Below are positions 13,701 to 26,539 of a DNA stretch of 64,000 nucleotides, piece by piece. The notes under the pieces are model-generated. The model was not told the origin of the DNA and did no database searches. It was given only the letters and a program-made list of their open reading frames with translations. Each line of letters opens with the position of its first letter. Position 1 is the stretch's first letter. The stretch comes from Phytoseiulus persimilis (lineage: Eukaryota > Arthropoda > Arachnida > Mesostigmata > Phytoseiidae): contig CM075101.1 in assembly GCA_037576195.1 (NCBI GenBank), positions 23,684,001 through 23,748,000 on the forward strand, given 5' to 3'. The translations under genes and the position numbers were made by a program.

Positions 13701-16700
13701 CCACCAATAAGATGGAGATCACGAGGCAGGGCCAGTCGAATCGAACACACCAAAAAGCCGCACAAGCGTCAGAAGCATTTCACAATTATTCAGGGAGACG
13801 ACCCTAGCCACCGCTCACTGTCAAACCGACCGGGCGAGCGGGCCGCGAGTTTGTCGAGAAGCCGAAGCGTGAAAAGAACAACCGAATTACCTCCAAGCAC
13901 AAAAATGGTATTTTACGATCGTTTTCTCTCGATGTCATCTTGATCTCCCTCCGGTGGAGCCGTTCGGTGTTCTCTGTCTCAGCCAAAATCAGAGTCATCG
14001 GACTCGAGCGAGCGAGTCATTCCCAACAGTCAGGGTCGCTACGTTACTTCGGAATCGAGCTTCTGTGAGCAACATCGAGAACCCTGAGATCGAGCCAACG
14101 CGGCATTGGGGAATCTCAGGTATCCCGATCCTTGATGAAGTTTCCAAGAGCATACGGAGCTGCATAATCGCCGAACTGGGTTTTGCGCCTTCTGAATGTT
14201 TACTGGATGTGATGATCAGATTTGGAGGAGGAGTTCTAAAAATGGAGCATTGCCAAAAAACTCGATCAATAATGACGTCGTCTAGTTCACATAGCGAGCC
14301 GCATGTTGCCAAGTGAACCCATTGGCCGGAACGAGCCCTCCTCCAGAGCGAGTGAGCTACAACGTCTACAAAACCCTCCTGCTGGACACTATGGAGAAGG
14401 GCCGTGAGATGAAGGGTCTCCGAAAGCCCTCTAGGCTCGGGGAAATTATGTTCCATTCTCTTGCACCCGGGGAGTCTTGAGAAATGTTGCTTGGAACTGA
14501 TGTGTGCATCCCGTGGATTCTGCGATCATCGATTCGAACTGCCCCATTCGACATTCAACTTTCGGGGAGCCGCTCTCAAGGCGCAGCCTGATTTCCCATG
14601 TCATCGGTTCGAGGATTGGGCCAATAGCTGAGCGGAAGCTCCGCAAGCGAACTCTCAATTCACAAGGGTTGATTGAGTTTTGGAAGAGACGGAGAATGCC
14701 ATTGGTCAGAACCGACGAATTCGCGAGCGACAAGCGTGTCCAATAGCTGAGCTATGTTCCGACTCAAATGTCTGAGGGCTTCTCTTGGTTGTTGGTTGCC
14801 GTGCTGTTCGTTCGACCGGTCGGTCGGTCGGCTGGCTGACTGGTTTGCTCGCTCGCTCGAGTTTGTTTCAGAAGAGCGCTATTTGTTCGTTACAAATCTC
14901 AACCTTTGCAGAGGGCGTGGGAACGAGCGTGTAACGTCGGAATCTCGTTTCTTTTTTCCTTCGTCTCCCCTTGTTCGTTAGCGTTGGTCGGACATCATTT
15001 ACATTTCGTACACACCCGAAGGCACAGATTGTTAACCGAGAAATCAGAATTGGTTCAAGAGGACCCCGGAACGTTCGCCGGAATCAAGACAAATGCCTCG
15101 CTATCAATTACACAAGACGCCGCTCTCGAACTTCATACATCGACTGAAGCCGTTTCGGAACAGCTGAATGAGAGCGCGCCCTAAGCAAAAAAAAACAACG
15201 CACCCGCTGTAATCAGACACTGAACAGTAATCTTCACAGGAGCTCGTATGTCTCCGATTTTTCACGCCGCAACCTCCCTCTCGGGGGGAGGAGGGGGGGG
15301 AGGAAGGGATGACTACACGTGATCGTGAGGCGCATCCAACAAGCCCACCGCCGGACTGTCTTGTTTTTTCGAATTGAGCCTTAAACTCACTGAATTTGTC
15401 AAATCAGGCGGTCCCTGAAGAGAAACTCAATCCTCGCAGAATCGGTGTAGTACGCAGAACGATTCGAAAGAAGCGAGAAATCTCCGCGAATCGTCATCTA
15501 AAAAAAGATTTGGTCGACAAAATTGTGGCTACTGACTTCGGTCGCTCCGATGGAATTGGCACAGCATTGTCACCACCGGCTTGCTGTTCGGTAGCTTTCT
15601 TATATTTTTCTCGTTTTTTGCCTCAGTGTCGCCTTGATTGAATTTAAGAGTAGTTTCTATTTCTCCTTCCCTCCATTTTTTGTCATTGTGATAAATCGTT
15701 CACCGCAATGTGAGAAGAGAGAATTCATCACGACGGATCTCACGCCTTAGGCGTTGATGACTGTTTCTCACACCTTATGAAAATCGTGAAATAAACACAA
15801 AGATCTTTCAAGACCATCTGAAATGCCGCTTTCCTCGCCAGCCCTCGCAACAAGCGGCTTAACTCGATTCCGATTCGAATTTCAGACAAGCTCATGGTCT
15901 AGCGATCAAATCGCCTCGAAATCGAGCCGTGTGCGGCCAGATTTCTGAAAAACTCAGCTATGATGCTATGATATCGTCCCTCATCCGGTTAGTTTCCACG
16001 GCTACAGGGTGCCTGACTCTGCTCTAAGATCTCGTGCAAGGAAGAAGGATTCATCACTCCGTCCGCAGATCCATTCTGGGCCGACAATTAGTGGCGAATA
16101 GAAACCGAAAGACGAGTCAAAGAGAGATTTTTGTCGCACTCACTCGTCTGCTCATCACTTCGATCGATCAACGAATCAGCAGTAGCCAAACAAACGAAAA
16201 ATACGGAGACAATGTAATTGGATCCGGCTGAATAGCACGCGAGGTGAATGCGGCACAATATCACTTTGTGTGAGGAAGAAAAGTGGAAAATTGAAGGAAA
16301 ATGAACCTCCATAGAGACATGAAGAAAGGAGCATAAAATGGAAGAGAAAAACGCGATAGTCAGACGCTATTCGTTGATGGCTCCCGACTGGTCGGATTGC
16401 CCGCCTTCACCAGAGTCGAGTCAAGTCAAGCATCGAGTGATATTGGCTCGCTTTTTCTTCTCCCTTCTTCATTCCAGATGAAAAGGATAAAGACGAAGGA
16501 ACTTTTTCTCCATTATGGAGCCTGCTCGGCTGCCAGTTCAGCTGACTGGCGGCCCACTCGCAACCCCTCTTCCTCTCTCGCGCTTCCTCCAAGCATTGAG
16601 ACATTATTATCGTCATCATCAGCTCCTTCGAAATCACCATCATAGTCGTCGCCATGAAGACTCACTCACAACTTGGTCGACGAGAGCGGAAAGAAAGCCG

Positions 16701-19700
16701 CATCCTTCGCCGCCTTCGAAGAAGACGACGAACGGACCAAGAAAGTTAGATTGATGGATGGATGAGCGAACGCCTGGACGAGCGGCACTGTCCGATTCGG
16801 AAATATGTCGATTTGCATCTCTCTCAGAACGACGCCAGAGCGACGAAAGCTCTAGCGTTCCGATACGAAAGCGTTCCCAGCTGCCCGTCCCGCGTACCGA
16901 TCACCTGCTTCCCCTACCGACTCCCATTCCGTCACCGCGTGGGCATCCCGTCGCTGAATTCCCACCGCGATAGGGTCTCGAGCTGGAACGAACCCGTTCC
17001 GGCCGCGCGACGAGGCGCATGAATTGAGTGTTCCAACCGTGGTCTCGGCAACATCGAAAGAGATTCAAACAGCTCCGCTCTGCGGTGGTAAACTTCTCGA
17101 CTGCGTTCAACTTTCCATTCAAGTCTAGGAACGGTGTTGTGGTGTAAATTCTAGATAATCATCCCGTTGCGGATGACTGCGATAAAAATCAGGCGCTTGC
17201 ATCGCTTTGCCTCCGTACATGAGTTCGCCAGGTGGGAATCCCACCGAATGAATTGCTCAAGTAGGGTCCGGTCGGAGAGAAGGGGTCTGACCTCTGGCCA
17301 TCAGCGAGTTCGGGGACGCTCACCCTCCCCCGTCCCCATGATTCCGACAACGCGAACCGACGAAACGCCCGTCCCAACGTCTGTTTTGGAGCTCCGAGTG
17401 GGCAAGGAGCGATGTTGGAGGGGGAAGACCAGTTCACATAGGAAAAATAGATCCGTTTTTTAGCTGAAAGAACTGCCGAACCGGTGTTCGTGCTGCTAGG
17501 AACAAATGATAGCCAGTCAGCGAGCTTCTACTCGGGAGCTTCGGTTCGCCCTCCGGACCATCTCACCAAACGCTCCTTCTGTGCCCGTTGCTCGCTTGTA
17601 AGTGAGTGTTAGTCTTGATTTTTGTCACACACACGCCGGCGTTGCTTCGTTCGTCTTGGCCGACTCTTTCTGCCAACTTTATTGGCTTGTATTATTCCCA
17701 TTTGGTTCTCGGATCATTGCTTCTGACTTGCACGCAGACAAATGCGTGCGCATCGACCGCCCAGCGCTCGATCCTGAGGGCGCTACAGAATAGGTGAATC
17801 CGTTTGTTTGGTCGTTGCTGTCACTTCAGCTTCGAAGGGTCCGAGTACCCAACGCTGCTTTGGACTGTCTGCGAGCGAGTGTCACACCCGAACGCTAATG
17901 ATCCTTCGGTTGACGACATCCGAGCACAATTTTGCGCGGCCGAAGCGAAGAAGTCTTCTGACGTGACCCCATGTGCGGGAAGCGGTCCAGGGTGGTGGTG
18001 TTTTGCAATACACCAACCAACTGGTAACCAATCGCTCATGAGCCCTGTGAAGATTTCGGGTTGAGCTCGGTGACTTCGGCCACGCATCGTAATGAATACA
18101 AGCGACGAAAAGGATTCGGAAAGCAGAGACCGAGGCGAACACCATGTGGGGCGATCGAGCTTCTCGTGCGTCACGTGAAATTCCCGGACTTCTTCGAGCG
18201 AGCGTTTCGCTCATTGAATGACGTGCTTCAGTGATCAATGGTTTCGGTTTCGATTGTGAAGTTCGTATGGCGCCGCAGCTCCTGCGACATCTCGGCAAGT
18301 TCCATTGTCTCGGGGAACTGTTGGCTGACCGACGAAGAGCAACCGGCCACGTTTTCGATCGCCTAGTCGGTCGGTCGAACGAGTTTTACGCTTTTTGTTG
18401 TAACTTATTGGGTCACTAACTCGTCTCAGATTGGCGTCCGTGGCCCTAACGAGACCTCATTCGAACGCAGTCGACAGCCAGCGAAACTTCGTTCGACCGG
18501 TTCAGTCCGGTGACCGGGGTAAATCCACCGTTTTCCTCGAACCGGGGTCGAGCTCTCCAGAAGTGTCGCATTCAGGGAAAGACTGTGGCAAGGGATTCTG
18601 TGTCCTGGGTCATTTGATCTCGCCCACAACTCACTCAACCGCATTCATACAGAGCATAGGGAAGTTCACTGCGGGGCATCGATGGCGAACCCGATTTTCA
18701 AGCGGCTCGGAAGGGCTCACTGCTTACCAGTTTGAAGTCACGGCAGAATTCTGTGCTCGACTTCTGAAACAAAAGTTTCGTTTTAGCAAACTGATAATCG
18801 GACTGGTTCGCATTATCTACTGCACGGAGTGAACGATTAGAAATTCGACTGATGAAAGTGTCGTCGGCCGCATCCGAACCTCCTCGGGGGATGCTTCAAG
18901 TAGAATCGTTCCTCGAAACGCTGCGAACTGCCATCAGTTTCGCCCTATGGTGAGCTCAAGGCGCCAGCGTTAAAATCTCAAACGAGATGCAATGGCACAA
19001 AAATAGAGCGCGTGGGCGGTGGCTGCTCGGTCACGGTAATCAAAAAATCACCGGCAGACAATACGCCGCGAACAGACCGGCCGCGACGAGACCTCGACAA
19101 CTCTTCTGGTCGCACTTTTGACACTCTTCCGAACGGCGCTCGCTAACTATCCGGACGATGACAGCCGCGTCTAAATGTATGTGGATGTCTGCACGCATGA
19201 ATGTTCGGGAGTGCGAAGGCCCGCCGAGAGCGTGTCCTCGAGGGCTTGTCCGATCTCGGTGAGTTTGCTTTTCCTTCCGAAAGGCCGGATCACAAGAGGA
19301 GCCTTCTCCTGGCCGGAAGTTTCTCACGCAATAGCTCAGATGATCACGCTCGAATCAAAAACCGGCGAACAAGAAGCGGGGCGTGTCTGAGCCCGTTGGC
19401 GACCCGCCTGCTTACCGCCAGTATCACGCCAAATAGGTGCGCCCGTTTCTCAAAGGTGGTGAGGACTGACCGAGATCTCAAGGTCGTCAGACGGTGATTT
19501 CTGCTCTGCGAGAGAAGCCTCAGAGGTGTGTTCCGGGAGGAGAGACGTTGGACAAAGAATTCTGTAGGGTCTCCTCATGCGGCGTGTGTTTATCTTGGCA
19601 TGGATAAAGAAGCTTGGCATCGCTTCACACCGGGGCCATGACAAGAACACAAATTCGAGTCTGCTAGACAGAGTATCAGGAGCTTGGGGCGTTGTTCGGG

Positions 19701-22700
19701 CGCGCATATCAGCTTTTTGAAACAATGAATTCGAGCTGAGCAAATGCGCCCTCGACGGGAGGAACAACTGAGAGCGGGACGCTCCGTGGTAGCCTATCAG
19801 AATTTCCCCCACGGGCCAGTTTTGAATCCGGACGCCTCGACTTGGAATTTTCCTTGTTCCGTTGTCAATCCCAAATCGGGACGAGAGTAACGGCCTGCTC
19901 CCACTGATGAGAGCAACAGGTAGCCTACAGCGCGGCGATCGTAACAGCGAGTCAGATGGTTCCCCGAATACAATTGTCAATCGCTTACCGTCCCAATCGC
20001 TTTCTGTGCTGAATGGCGTAGAGATAACGCGTTATCATCCAGAGGTGTCATCATCCTTATTACCTTGAGCTTGCTCTCTTGTTTGACTGCCTCATGGGTT
20101 GGCGACGCTTCCGTGCTCCGTTTACCGGAGAGTCTCCCCCATTCCGATCCGAATGTCTTACCCGAATGAATCAGTTTGGCTCAATGAGCGGAAAGCGTAT
20201 CAGATGAATGAGCATCATAAAATAGGCGACACTTTGTCGCCTGCTCCCTCGAAAGGCAGAGGTGCAATATAATCACGATTAGAGCCGCGTTCAAACGCGG
20301 TCGTCTACACAGCCACCTACAGGCTGCCCGCTCCCTCCATTTTCATCGTCGTCGAAAACATCCTCTCAATGCATTTCCTGCTCTCTCGGACTCGATTGCA
20401 TGACGATCAGAGTTGCGACCAGTCCTGTCACAGGCTGCATCTCTACATCTCTCTCCAATGTGGCCTTCTAACTCGGCATAATGCTCAAACTATCGAACCG
20501 AAGGAAAGGCCGTGACAGGGTAACTGTTAATGACCGCTTCCACAGTGGTCATCAGATGTACTCTATCGAAACAACAAGAAGATTCGGTAAGATTCCACGC
20601 GCTCTGCAACCGGTGCACCGAAGGGGAAGATTTGGCAAGCCATGTTGAATTTGCCAAATTCCCAAAAGATTGTTCGCCTGCTTCATTCGACTGCCAAGGC
20701 GAACATAGGAGGGGGTTTCCGGCTTCCGACGGCCTCAGGCCCGCAACAAGGGCCATCAGACTCTCGACAGGGGCAGGGTCGATGTGTGTCCGCGAAGGCT
20801 TAAGCTTGGAACCGTCTTATCAGGCAAAGTTGTCGCCCGAGTGAGAATCCGAGACATTTTCTGTCGGAAGACTGCTCGAGTTGGCACCTTGAAGCGCCTA
20901 GGGATCATCGTGATCGGCGCCGGCAGAAGCGACACGACTGGATCAGCAACAACAACAGCGGCAACAATATAATAAAAGTAGTTCCTACGACGGCGGCAGC
21001 GAGATAAGAGATACCATTAATCTCTATTACTTAGCGCCGGAGCCCCCAAGCATAGATAGTGGCGGCTAGAGCAACCCCGAGATGTGCGGGCGAACGTGCC
21101 AACCGAAAAGCCAATCCACGAAGGAGCAAGTTAGCTAACCAGTCGACCGGCGTGGTACCGTAAACCGAGAACGATCATCACCTCGAATACGACATCCAGA
21201 GAGCCTGTTTTCGAAAATAAGATCCAGAGGCGCGTGCCATCGTAGCGTCATTGACGCGGTATGAAAATTCGGCTGCATCTCACCTCCGTTTGTGAGTCCG
21301 CTTCCTGTCGGGAGAAGGACGAGTGGGGGAGATCATGGGAGCCGATCTTACGGAGCAATCGCTCATAATTTGCTTGGCACGCTCAATGAGTTGCGCTATC
21401 GGTTCGGATCATTTAGTCATCCGAGGCGTTCATTTGATCCCCGCTGACACAGACGATGTCGCTGTTCTGAGCTCGACGAGAGAACAGTGAGGGAACGATT
21501 GGGACAAAACGTCATAACTCTTCACGTGATGTGGATGACATGTGCAAGTCGACTCCGACACATCGATGCACAACAGGATCACGCACAGCTATGTAGGAGA
21601 GCAAGCCGATAGGGAAGAAATGCTCGCAACGCTTAAAAAGCACTTATAATTCGCGGTCGCTCTCGCTCGCTCGGCTCGGAAGCATTTATTCTGCTATAAA
21701 ATGCTGGAATTTCGGTTTGTGTGCTCGTGGGCCCACTGCTCGCTCGCTCAGCCTGGCACCCGGGCCATAAAAGAGTCCAAAGTACCGTGCTAGTCTCACA
21801 ACAGCGAGGAAGATAGCCGTTGTAAACGAGCGGAGATAAAGTATTAAGAAAAAATTGAAAAAATTGTATTAAATATGAGTGTGCTGCACAGTGGAGTTTT
21901 CTGCCAGCCAGCAAGCAAGCAGGTCGTTCCGTCCATTCCTCGGGCCAACCGACCGCCTGTCCGCCCGCCCGCTTCCTCGCCAGAGCTTTATCGCTCCGTG
22001 GTCGCTGACTTTACGACCCATGTGCAGTATCGCAACTGAATCGTAATGAGCGCAATTCAATCCAGAATCGCTCGGAAAACGCCAGAGGGGCGGGTTGGAG
22101 TCCCGAATCCTCGCACCGGATCTGTGACTTCTTGTCTTCGACGTCGCAAGAATTGGGAGTGCCGGAGTGGAACTCGCTCTGCACCCGAAGCAAATCAGAG
22201 TTCGTTTAAATGATTCCCGGCGTCAGTGTCCGTCGCTGGGTTTCGTCCGGGATCTTGTGACTCATCTTGATAATAAGTATTCAAGAAGTCATGCGAGGCC
22301 TTACACGTGCCGAGCATCGAAGTTCCGCTCGTCGAAAGTTCTCATCGGAAATCGCACTTCGAGAAGTCGGAAGGATATTCACCTGTTTCGGAGTATCTTC
22401 TGGATTCGAGGAGGTTTGTGCGGGTGCCTTGAATCCTTGTTGTTGTTGGTTCGCGAAAATCTGTCGGAAAAATCATCAGTTAGTATAGGATGAGCTTCTA
22501 CCGCGTGCCACTTCAACAACTTCTCGGTTTTCGGTTGATACGGTGAAGACGCACGCAGGTTTCAAGGGCGGGGATAGCGATGCACTCAGCGACTCAGTGG
22601 GCGCTCAAGGATTAAACCGGGTGTGCAGAAATCAAGGACTTAACCCCACGCGAGGGGTTCCAGCGAGCCATGAAATTGTTTATTCAGCGACTCGCTCAAT

Positions 22701-25700
22701 GACGCTTTTATGTGAATGAACAAGCTCTTCAGAGCTTTCTCCGGGAATAATGATAGCCTTGTTTGATACCACGACGGAGAAATGTTTCATCGCGTTCTTT
22801 CTCTACTCAGCACTCCGAAGCAACGGCGGCGGTGGTGGTGGTGGTGGCGGCGGCGGCGACCAAAAGACCAAGTAGGCAGGCAGTCAAGCAGGCAGGCAAG
22901 CTCCTCTAGTGCTCGAGATCTTTCAGATCGAGTTAATAAACGACACATCTGACACTAGAGTGTCTTCCTGCGCGACTACCGGTCGTTCGGTGGGTATCCC
23001 GGAGGATAGCTCGCATCCAGGAGGGTAAGGCGGATATGGCATTGGAAGAGCATCGCAGATTGGTGTTGAGCTCAGCGCCAAGACCCGGGACCCGTTCTCG
23101 AGCACTGTTTGATATTTCAGTTATTCGTTAACGAAGGGGTAAGTGGATTCCCCCGGGGCTGTGCGAGCGTTCGGATGTCGTTGCTGGCTCTTCCCTCAGA
23201 ACTGGGGACTCGATCTCGCTCGTTTCCATATCTGAACGCTGTCCGATGGTCGCAATGGCTCTGCCGCCTACGTTGGACCTCGCTGATCGGACTCGAGCTC
23301 CCGTAGAAAGTCCACGACAGCATGAGGATCTCCACCAAAAGGAGTTCCACGAAAAGGGAACTCGATGCACGAGGCTTCTCGCTCACTTCCATCAGGATGT
23401 GATCGGGCGGTTGAGCCGCTGCACCCTCCCCGGGGCCCGAATGCTTCCTCTGCGGCGGAGTGTCAGAACCCAAGGTGTGACACGACTAAATAGCCGGGCA
23501 CAACACAGCGGCCGATCTCGTCCCTCTGTTCTTACTTATATACTTAGTAAGGGGCCTCGGTTCATCTTGGCGACACGATGCGATGAACTCTTCTCCGCGG
23601 CTTGTTCTCTCTCTCTACGCTTTTCTCTGCAAAAGCTTTCGCTGCCAACTTTTCTCTCCTACTTCGAGCATATATCGGTATCTGCTTTCTCCGGCCCTCT
23701 CGGTTGCTTTTTCGTTCGTTAGTTCGTTCGACCGAACGACCAGTAAGCAGACGGACAGAGAAAGCGACATTTTCCTCCGGCAGACGCTCCACCTCCCTCC
23801 GACTACGGTCAAGGGTGGTATCGAAAAAACGAGAAGCTGACACGAATCTAGCGATCCGGAGAGAAAATCGAAGCCAACCTTAACAACCTTTCGCTCGCTC
23901 TGGAAGGACTTCCTGTCGACTAACTGAAGCGGTGATACATCACGCGTTTTTACCATAGGGACTTCCAGATTCTGGCGCTACCGAGCCGGCTCGAATCCCC
24001 ACCGGTCGACATGTCTGAGACGAGAGCACGCGGCCGACCACACAACCGACCTGTGTGATCCATGGATTTCATCAATGTTCCGATCTCCTCCGGGCGCAGC
24101 AGTTTTCTCTCTCAGCCGAGCTCGAGGCAGCTTTTTTCTCCTGATGAAAAGTTCTCGAAGATGCGAGACAAAGGGAGAATCAGAGGAAGAGAAACGGCGG
24201 GAAAAAAATAGACGTTCGCGGCTGATGTCCCCGGACGCTCCCTGCTGGGGATTCTTCCGCTCAGGTGCGGTATCCTGGCCCGCTGCTCCCTTGCCAGCCG
24301 GGCGAACGAAAAGCCATCCTCGTCCCTACAGCTTCTGTCTGTAGTTCATCATTTTGACAAATTCCTCGACATGTGACGAACGCTTCTGACAACAGCCCTC
24401 CAGCCTGTTTGGCGAACCGAACTTTCTGTCTACGTATCGCGATTCCATGAATTCGATTCGAGGCGAGACGGAGCGGCAGTCGCCGAAAACACGCTCGAAT
24501 TCGACTCGCCTCGCATCTTGCGCCGAGTCGGTGGCGCTGATGATGCAAACAAGCAGCGAATTCCCAGTTGAGTTTTTCCTCTTCTTCTTCTGTTCCAACC
24601 AACGCAGCGAACTGCTTCTTAATGACAGGTTTGTGTACGCGACGCGGTAGCGAGACTGGATGACTGCGCCGCTGTATCCGTTTTTAGCGTGGCCGCCGCG
24701 ACCACGTTGCAGTGCCGACTCGCTTCATTCAACCATCCGGACGACATTCGCTCCTGCTACTCCGGTATCCATTTATTTATTCATTTATGACTGTTGCGAC
24801 TCATTAGATGTTTTTCCCCTTGTGAATCAGCGCAACGTTGTCTGAGTTTCGAGCTGGCCCGACGGAGACGCCGTTTTTAGACGAACGGAGGAATAGAGAA
24901 TTCTTCGCCCTCTGTTCTCACGCGCTACTCACCCGCAACTCGTTCGCGAACCGAACTCGAGTGCGCAAGGCTTGGTCGCCATTGTTTGTTCTCCTCGATC
25001 GCCCGGATCGCATCGAGAACATCACGGAATCGGCATGAGAGGCGGCGCCAGGATGATTCCCGAGCGGAGAAGATCCCATGAGGCTCTAACAAACTCCCAA
25101 GCCCCAAGACGACTCGAGGAGGGACGGACCATGGTTCGCGCGATGGTGGTCAGCTGCTTACTGATCGCCAGCGAGAACCACGAACCAATCACGAGCGAGC
25201 CGGTACATTGAACAATTGTCGTGTAGACTCAGGTGATTGGCGCAGCGAGCTCGTGGCCGGGGACGGCGGATTCGAGGCATGTCCTACCCACCCACGCGAG
25301 ATTTGCAAGCAGCAAAAATAATTAAACCAGACGTCCGAAAACCAGCCTGAAGAACACACGCGCGAGCGATGAGCGGGGAGGGAAAATCGAATACACAACA
25401 GCAAACAATCCATTCGATGATGAAAGAAACGGCATCAGCAACAACAAATGATCAACGATCTCTGGTTTCTTGTTGGATGACTGAGTCGGATCGTGGCTGA
25501 CCAAGGAATCAGTCGCCGTCATCAGTGGCTGGCTATGCTCCTTCTGCTCGATGTTTTCTTGCTGGCTGGCTGGATAAATTCATCCCAGGCCATCATCGCT
25601 CACCGAACACTGCCGAAGCACCAGCCCGACAGTCCGCGGAGCCAACGCACAGACGAATCCAACAGACACAGCAGAAGAAAAAGTAAACGAATGAACATCG

Positions 25701-26539
25701 AGCGAAGAAAGCCAACTGAATCGTAATTAATATTTGCTCTGGCGAATCACGATCTCATTGCACGCGAATCGCCAACTTAATTTCAAATTCGGGCTCCCTC
25801 TGTCTATCGGTTCAGCCGGCCGGACGGCCTCCGTCTGCCCGGGCGACGAACGTCTTCGAGAGGAGAGCCCGATTCTGTTTCAAGTTTCTCCCGCTGAAAT
25901 CTATTCCGTCTGGCGCATTTTCTCCGTTCTTCGCTTTCACTACGATTCGCCTCATTTATCCAACTTCATCGATGCGATGAAGCTTCACGAGAAGTCCGCG
26001 GGAGGAGCGGACCCCTCTCCGATTCGGAATCGAAGGCTAACTTCTATCCGATGGCAGAGTTGAATGTCTGACTCGGTAATTTAGTTTTCGGTCTAAGAAG
26101 GTATGCGGTACATCATGCTTCAAGTGAACCTGCCACCAACCTGCTTCAGCTGACTGTCGAACCCGTACGGCTTTTCAGGATCGGGGAGCCCGAGGTTCTG
26201 GGTGAGCTGGAGGAAAGCTGGGTTGCGGAGGGCCTGCAAATGCGCCTGTGCGTTGAGGAAGCCGTGGGCTCCCGGTAGGAAACCCAGAGCCGGGAGTCTA
26301 TCTGAAGCCTTCCCCGCCGCCGCGAACATGGCCTGCGCCGTGGCCAAGGCCGCGGCGGACATTTGGAGCTGGTCCTGCTGCGAATCTCTGAGATCTTTGG
26401 ATACGTGGCTCGGAGGATCCGAGAGATCGCCTCCACTCGATCCGTTCTCGCAGGGAGATCTTCGGAGATCGAGTTCCTGTTCGTCGTCCTCCTCGTCGGC
26501 TCCGTAGTCGTCGTCGTCAATGGGCTCGTCACGTGTAGT
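1229..26539 (-). CDS. dri: dead ringer / retained (ARID3 family) transcription factor, partial gene, three exons
   Basis: This gene encodes an AT-rich-interaction-domain (ARID) DNA-binding protein of the dead ringer/ARID3/Bright family, a nuclear regulator of embryonic patterning and gene expression. Three exons on the minus strand (26141-26539, 12159-12231, 1229-1720) join in one frame. The first junction is in phase 0 (LKQ then LYELSDDP) and the second in phase 1 (KR, a split Gly, then TPVNRIP). Together they give an almost complete extended ARID, including the near-invariant stretch ITKGLNLPSSITSAAFTLRT. The last exon ends at a GTAAG donor, so the C-terminal REKLES region must lie below position 1. 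The first exon begins at a splice acceptor, so the start codon lies upstream and was not found. The identification is confident; the extent of the gene is not known. Confidence 0.93.
1250..1311 (-). repeat. AAC/AAT triplet tract encoding an Asn run in dead ringer
   Basis: Imperfect triplets encode NNSSSNNNNNNNNNNHN within the ARID exon. Mixed AAC and AAT codons suggest a tract that is partly stabilised by interruption. Confidence 0.85.
6496..6526 (+). repeat. CCGG/GGCC self-complementary tract
   Basis: GGTC units run into about four to five tandem GGCC units, giving a near-perfect palindrome able to form a hairpin. It is intronic. Confidence 0.85.
10908..10919 (+). repeat. Short CA microsatellite
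   Basis: Six CA units follow an eight-A run in a dead ringer intron. Confidence 0.8.
12159..12231 (-). CDS. dri: dead ringer exon: start of the ARID domain (73 nt)
   Basis: This small exon encodes LYELSDDPKRKEFLDDLFAF followed by MQKR and the first base of a Gly codon. It is the start of the ARID (helices H0-H1), which is nearly identical across the ARID3 family. It follows the acceptor cgctttcag and ends at CGAG before GTAAGT. It enters in phase 0 and leaves in phase 1, matching its neighbours on both sides. It has no start codon and lies inside a longer open frame in a different phase, so a simple ORF search misses it. More than 10 kb of intron flanks it on each side. Confidence 0.93.
15283..15308 (+). 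repeat. G-run cluster
   Basis: Runs of six and eight G with further GG/GGG runs occur within 26 nt in a dead ringer intron. Confidence 0.85.
22824..22858 (+). repeat. GGC/GGT triplet tract
   Basis: About twelve triplets of GGC and GGT occur in the 13.9-kb dead ringer intron, with no splice-supported coding frame. Confidence 0.85.
26141..26539 (-). CDS. dri: dead ringer exon: acidic, Ala-rich region before the ARID
   Basis: This 399-nt exon encodes 133 residues with phase 0 at both ends. It follows a pyrimidine-rich acceptor (gctccctgtttcag) and ends with CAG before GTTGGT, a weaker-than-consensus donor. The protein starts TTRDEPIDDDDYGADEEDDE, an acidic run, continues with LDLRRSPCENGSS, and has an Ala/Gln/Leu-rich middle (AAALATAQAMFAAAG). 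It ends PEKPYGFDSQLKQ, which matches the position of the conserved WSFEEQFKQ segment that immediately precedes the ARID in this family. Joined to the next exon it reads SQLKQ-LYELSDDPKRKEF, as expected. The open frame also continues upstream to an ATG at 26641, but the strong acceptor makes that extension unlikely. Confidence 0.85.

Larger units (their letters stand above)
12232..26140 (-). other. Dead ringer intron of about 13.9 kb
   Basis: This intron lies between the Ala-rich exon and the first ARID exon. No coding segment in it could be supported. Notable compositional features are a G-run cluster at 15283-15308 and a GGC/GGT tract at 22824-22858. Several 100-180-codon ORFs (13995-14456 minus, 19450-19980 minus) overlap ORFs on the other strand, have no family resemblance, and are treated as chance frames. 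Confidence 0.7.

Noticed and set aside
23917-24012. tRNA-like end (GGCTCGAATCCCC followed by a GTCGAC pairing)
   Set aside because: Spacing is too long and no A-box or anticodon arm could be drawn.
25493-25726. Plus-strand frame with a signal-peptide-like start
   Set aside because: Its first codon is GTG, not ATG, and nothing downstream resembles a known secreted protein.
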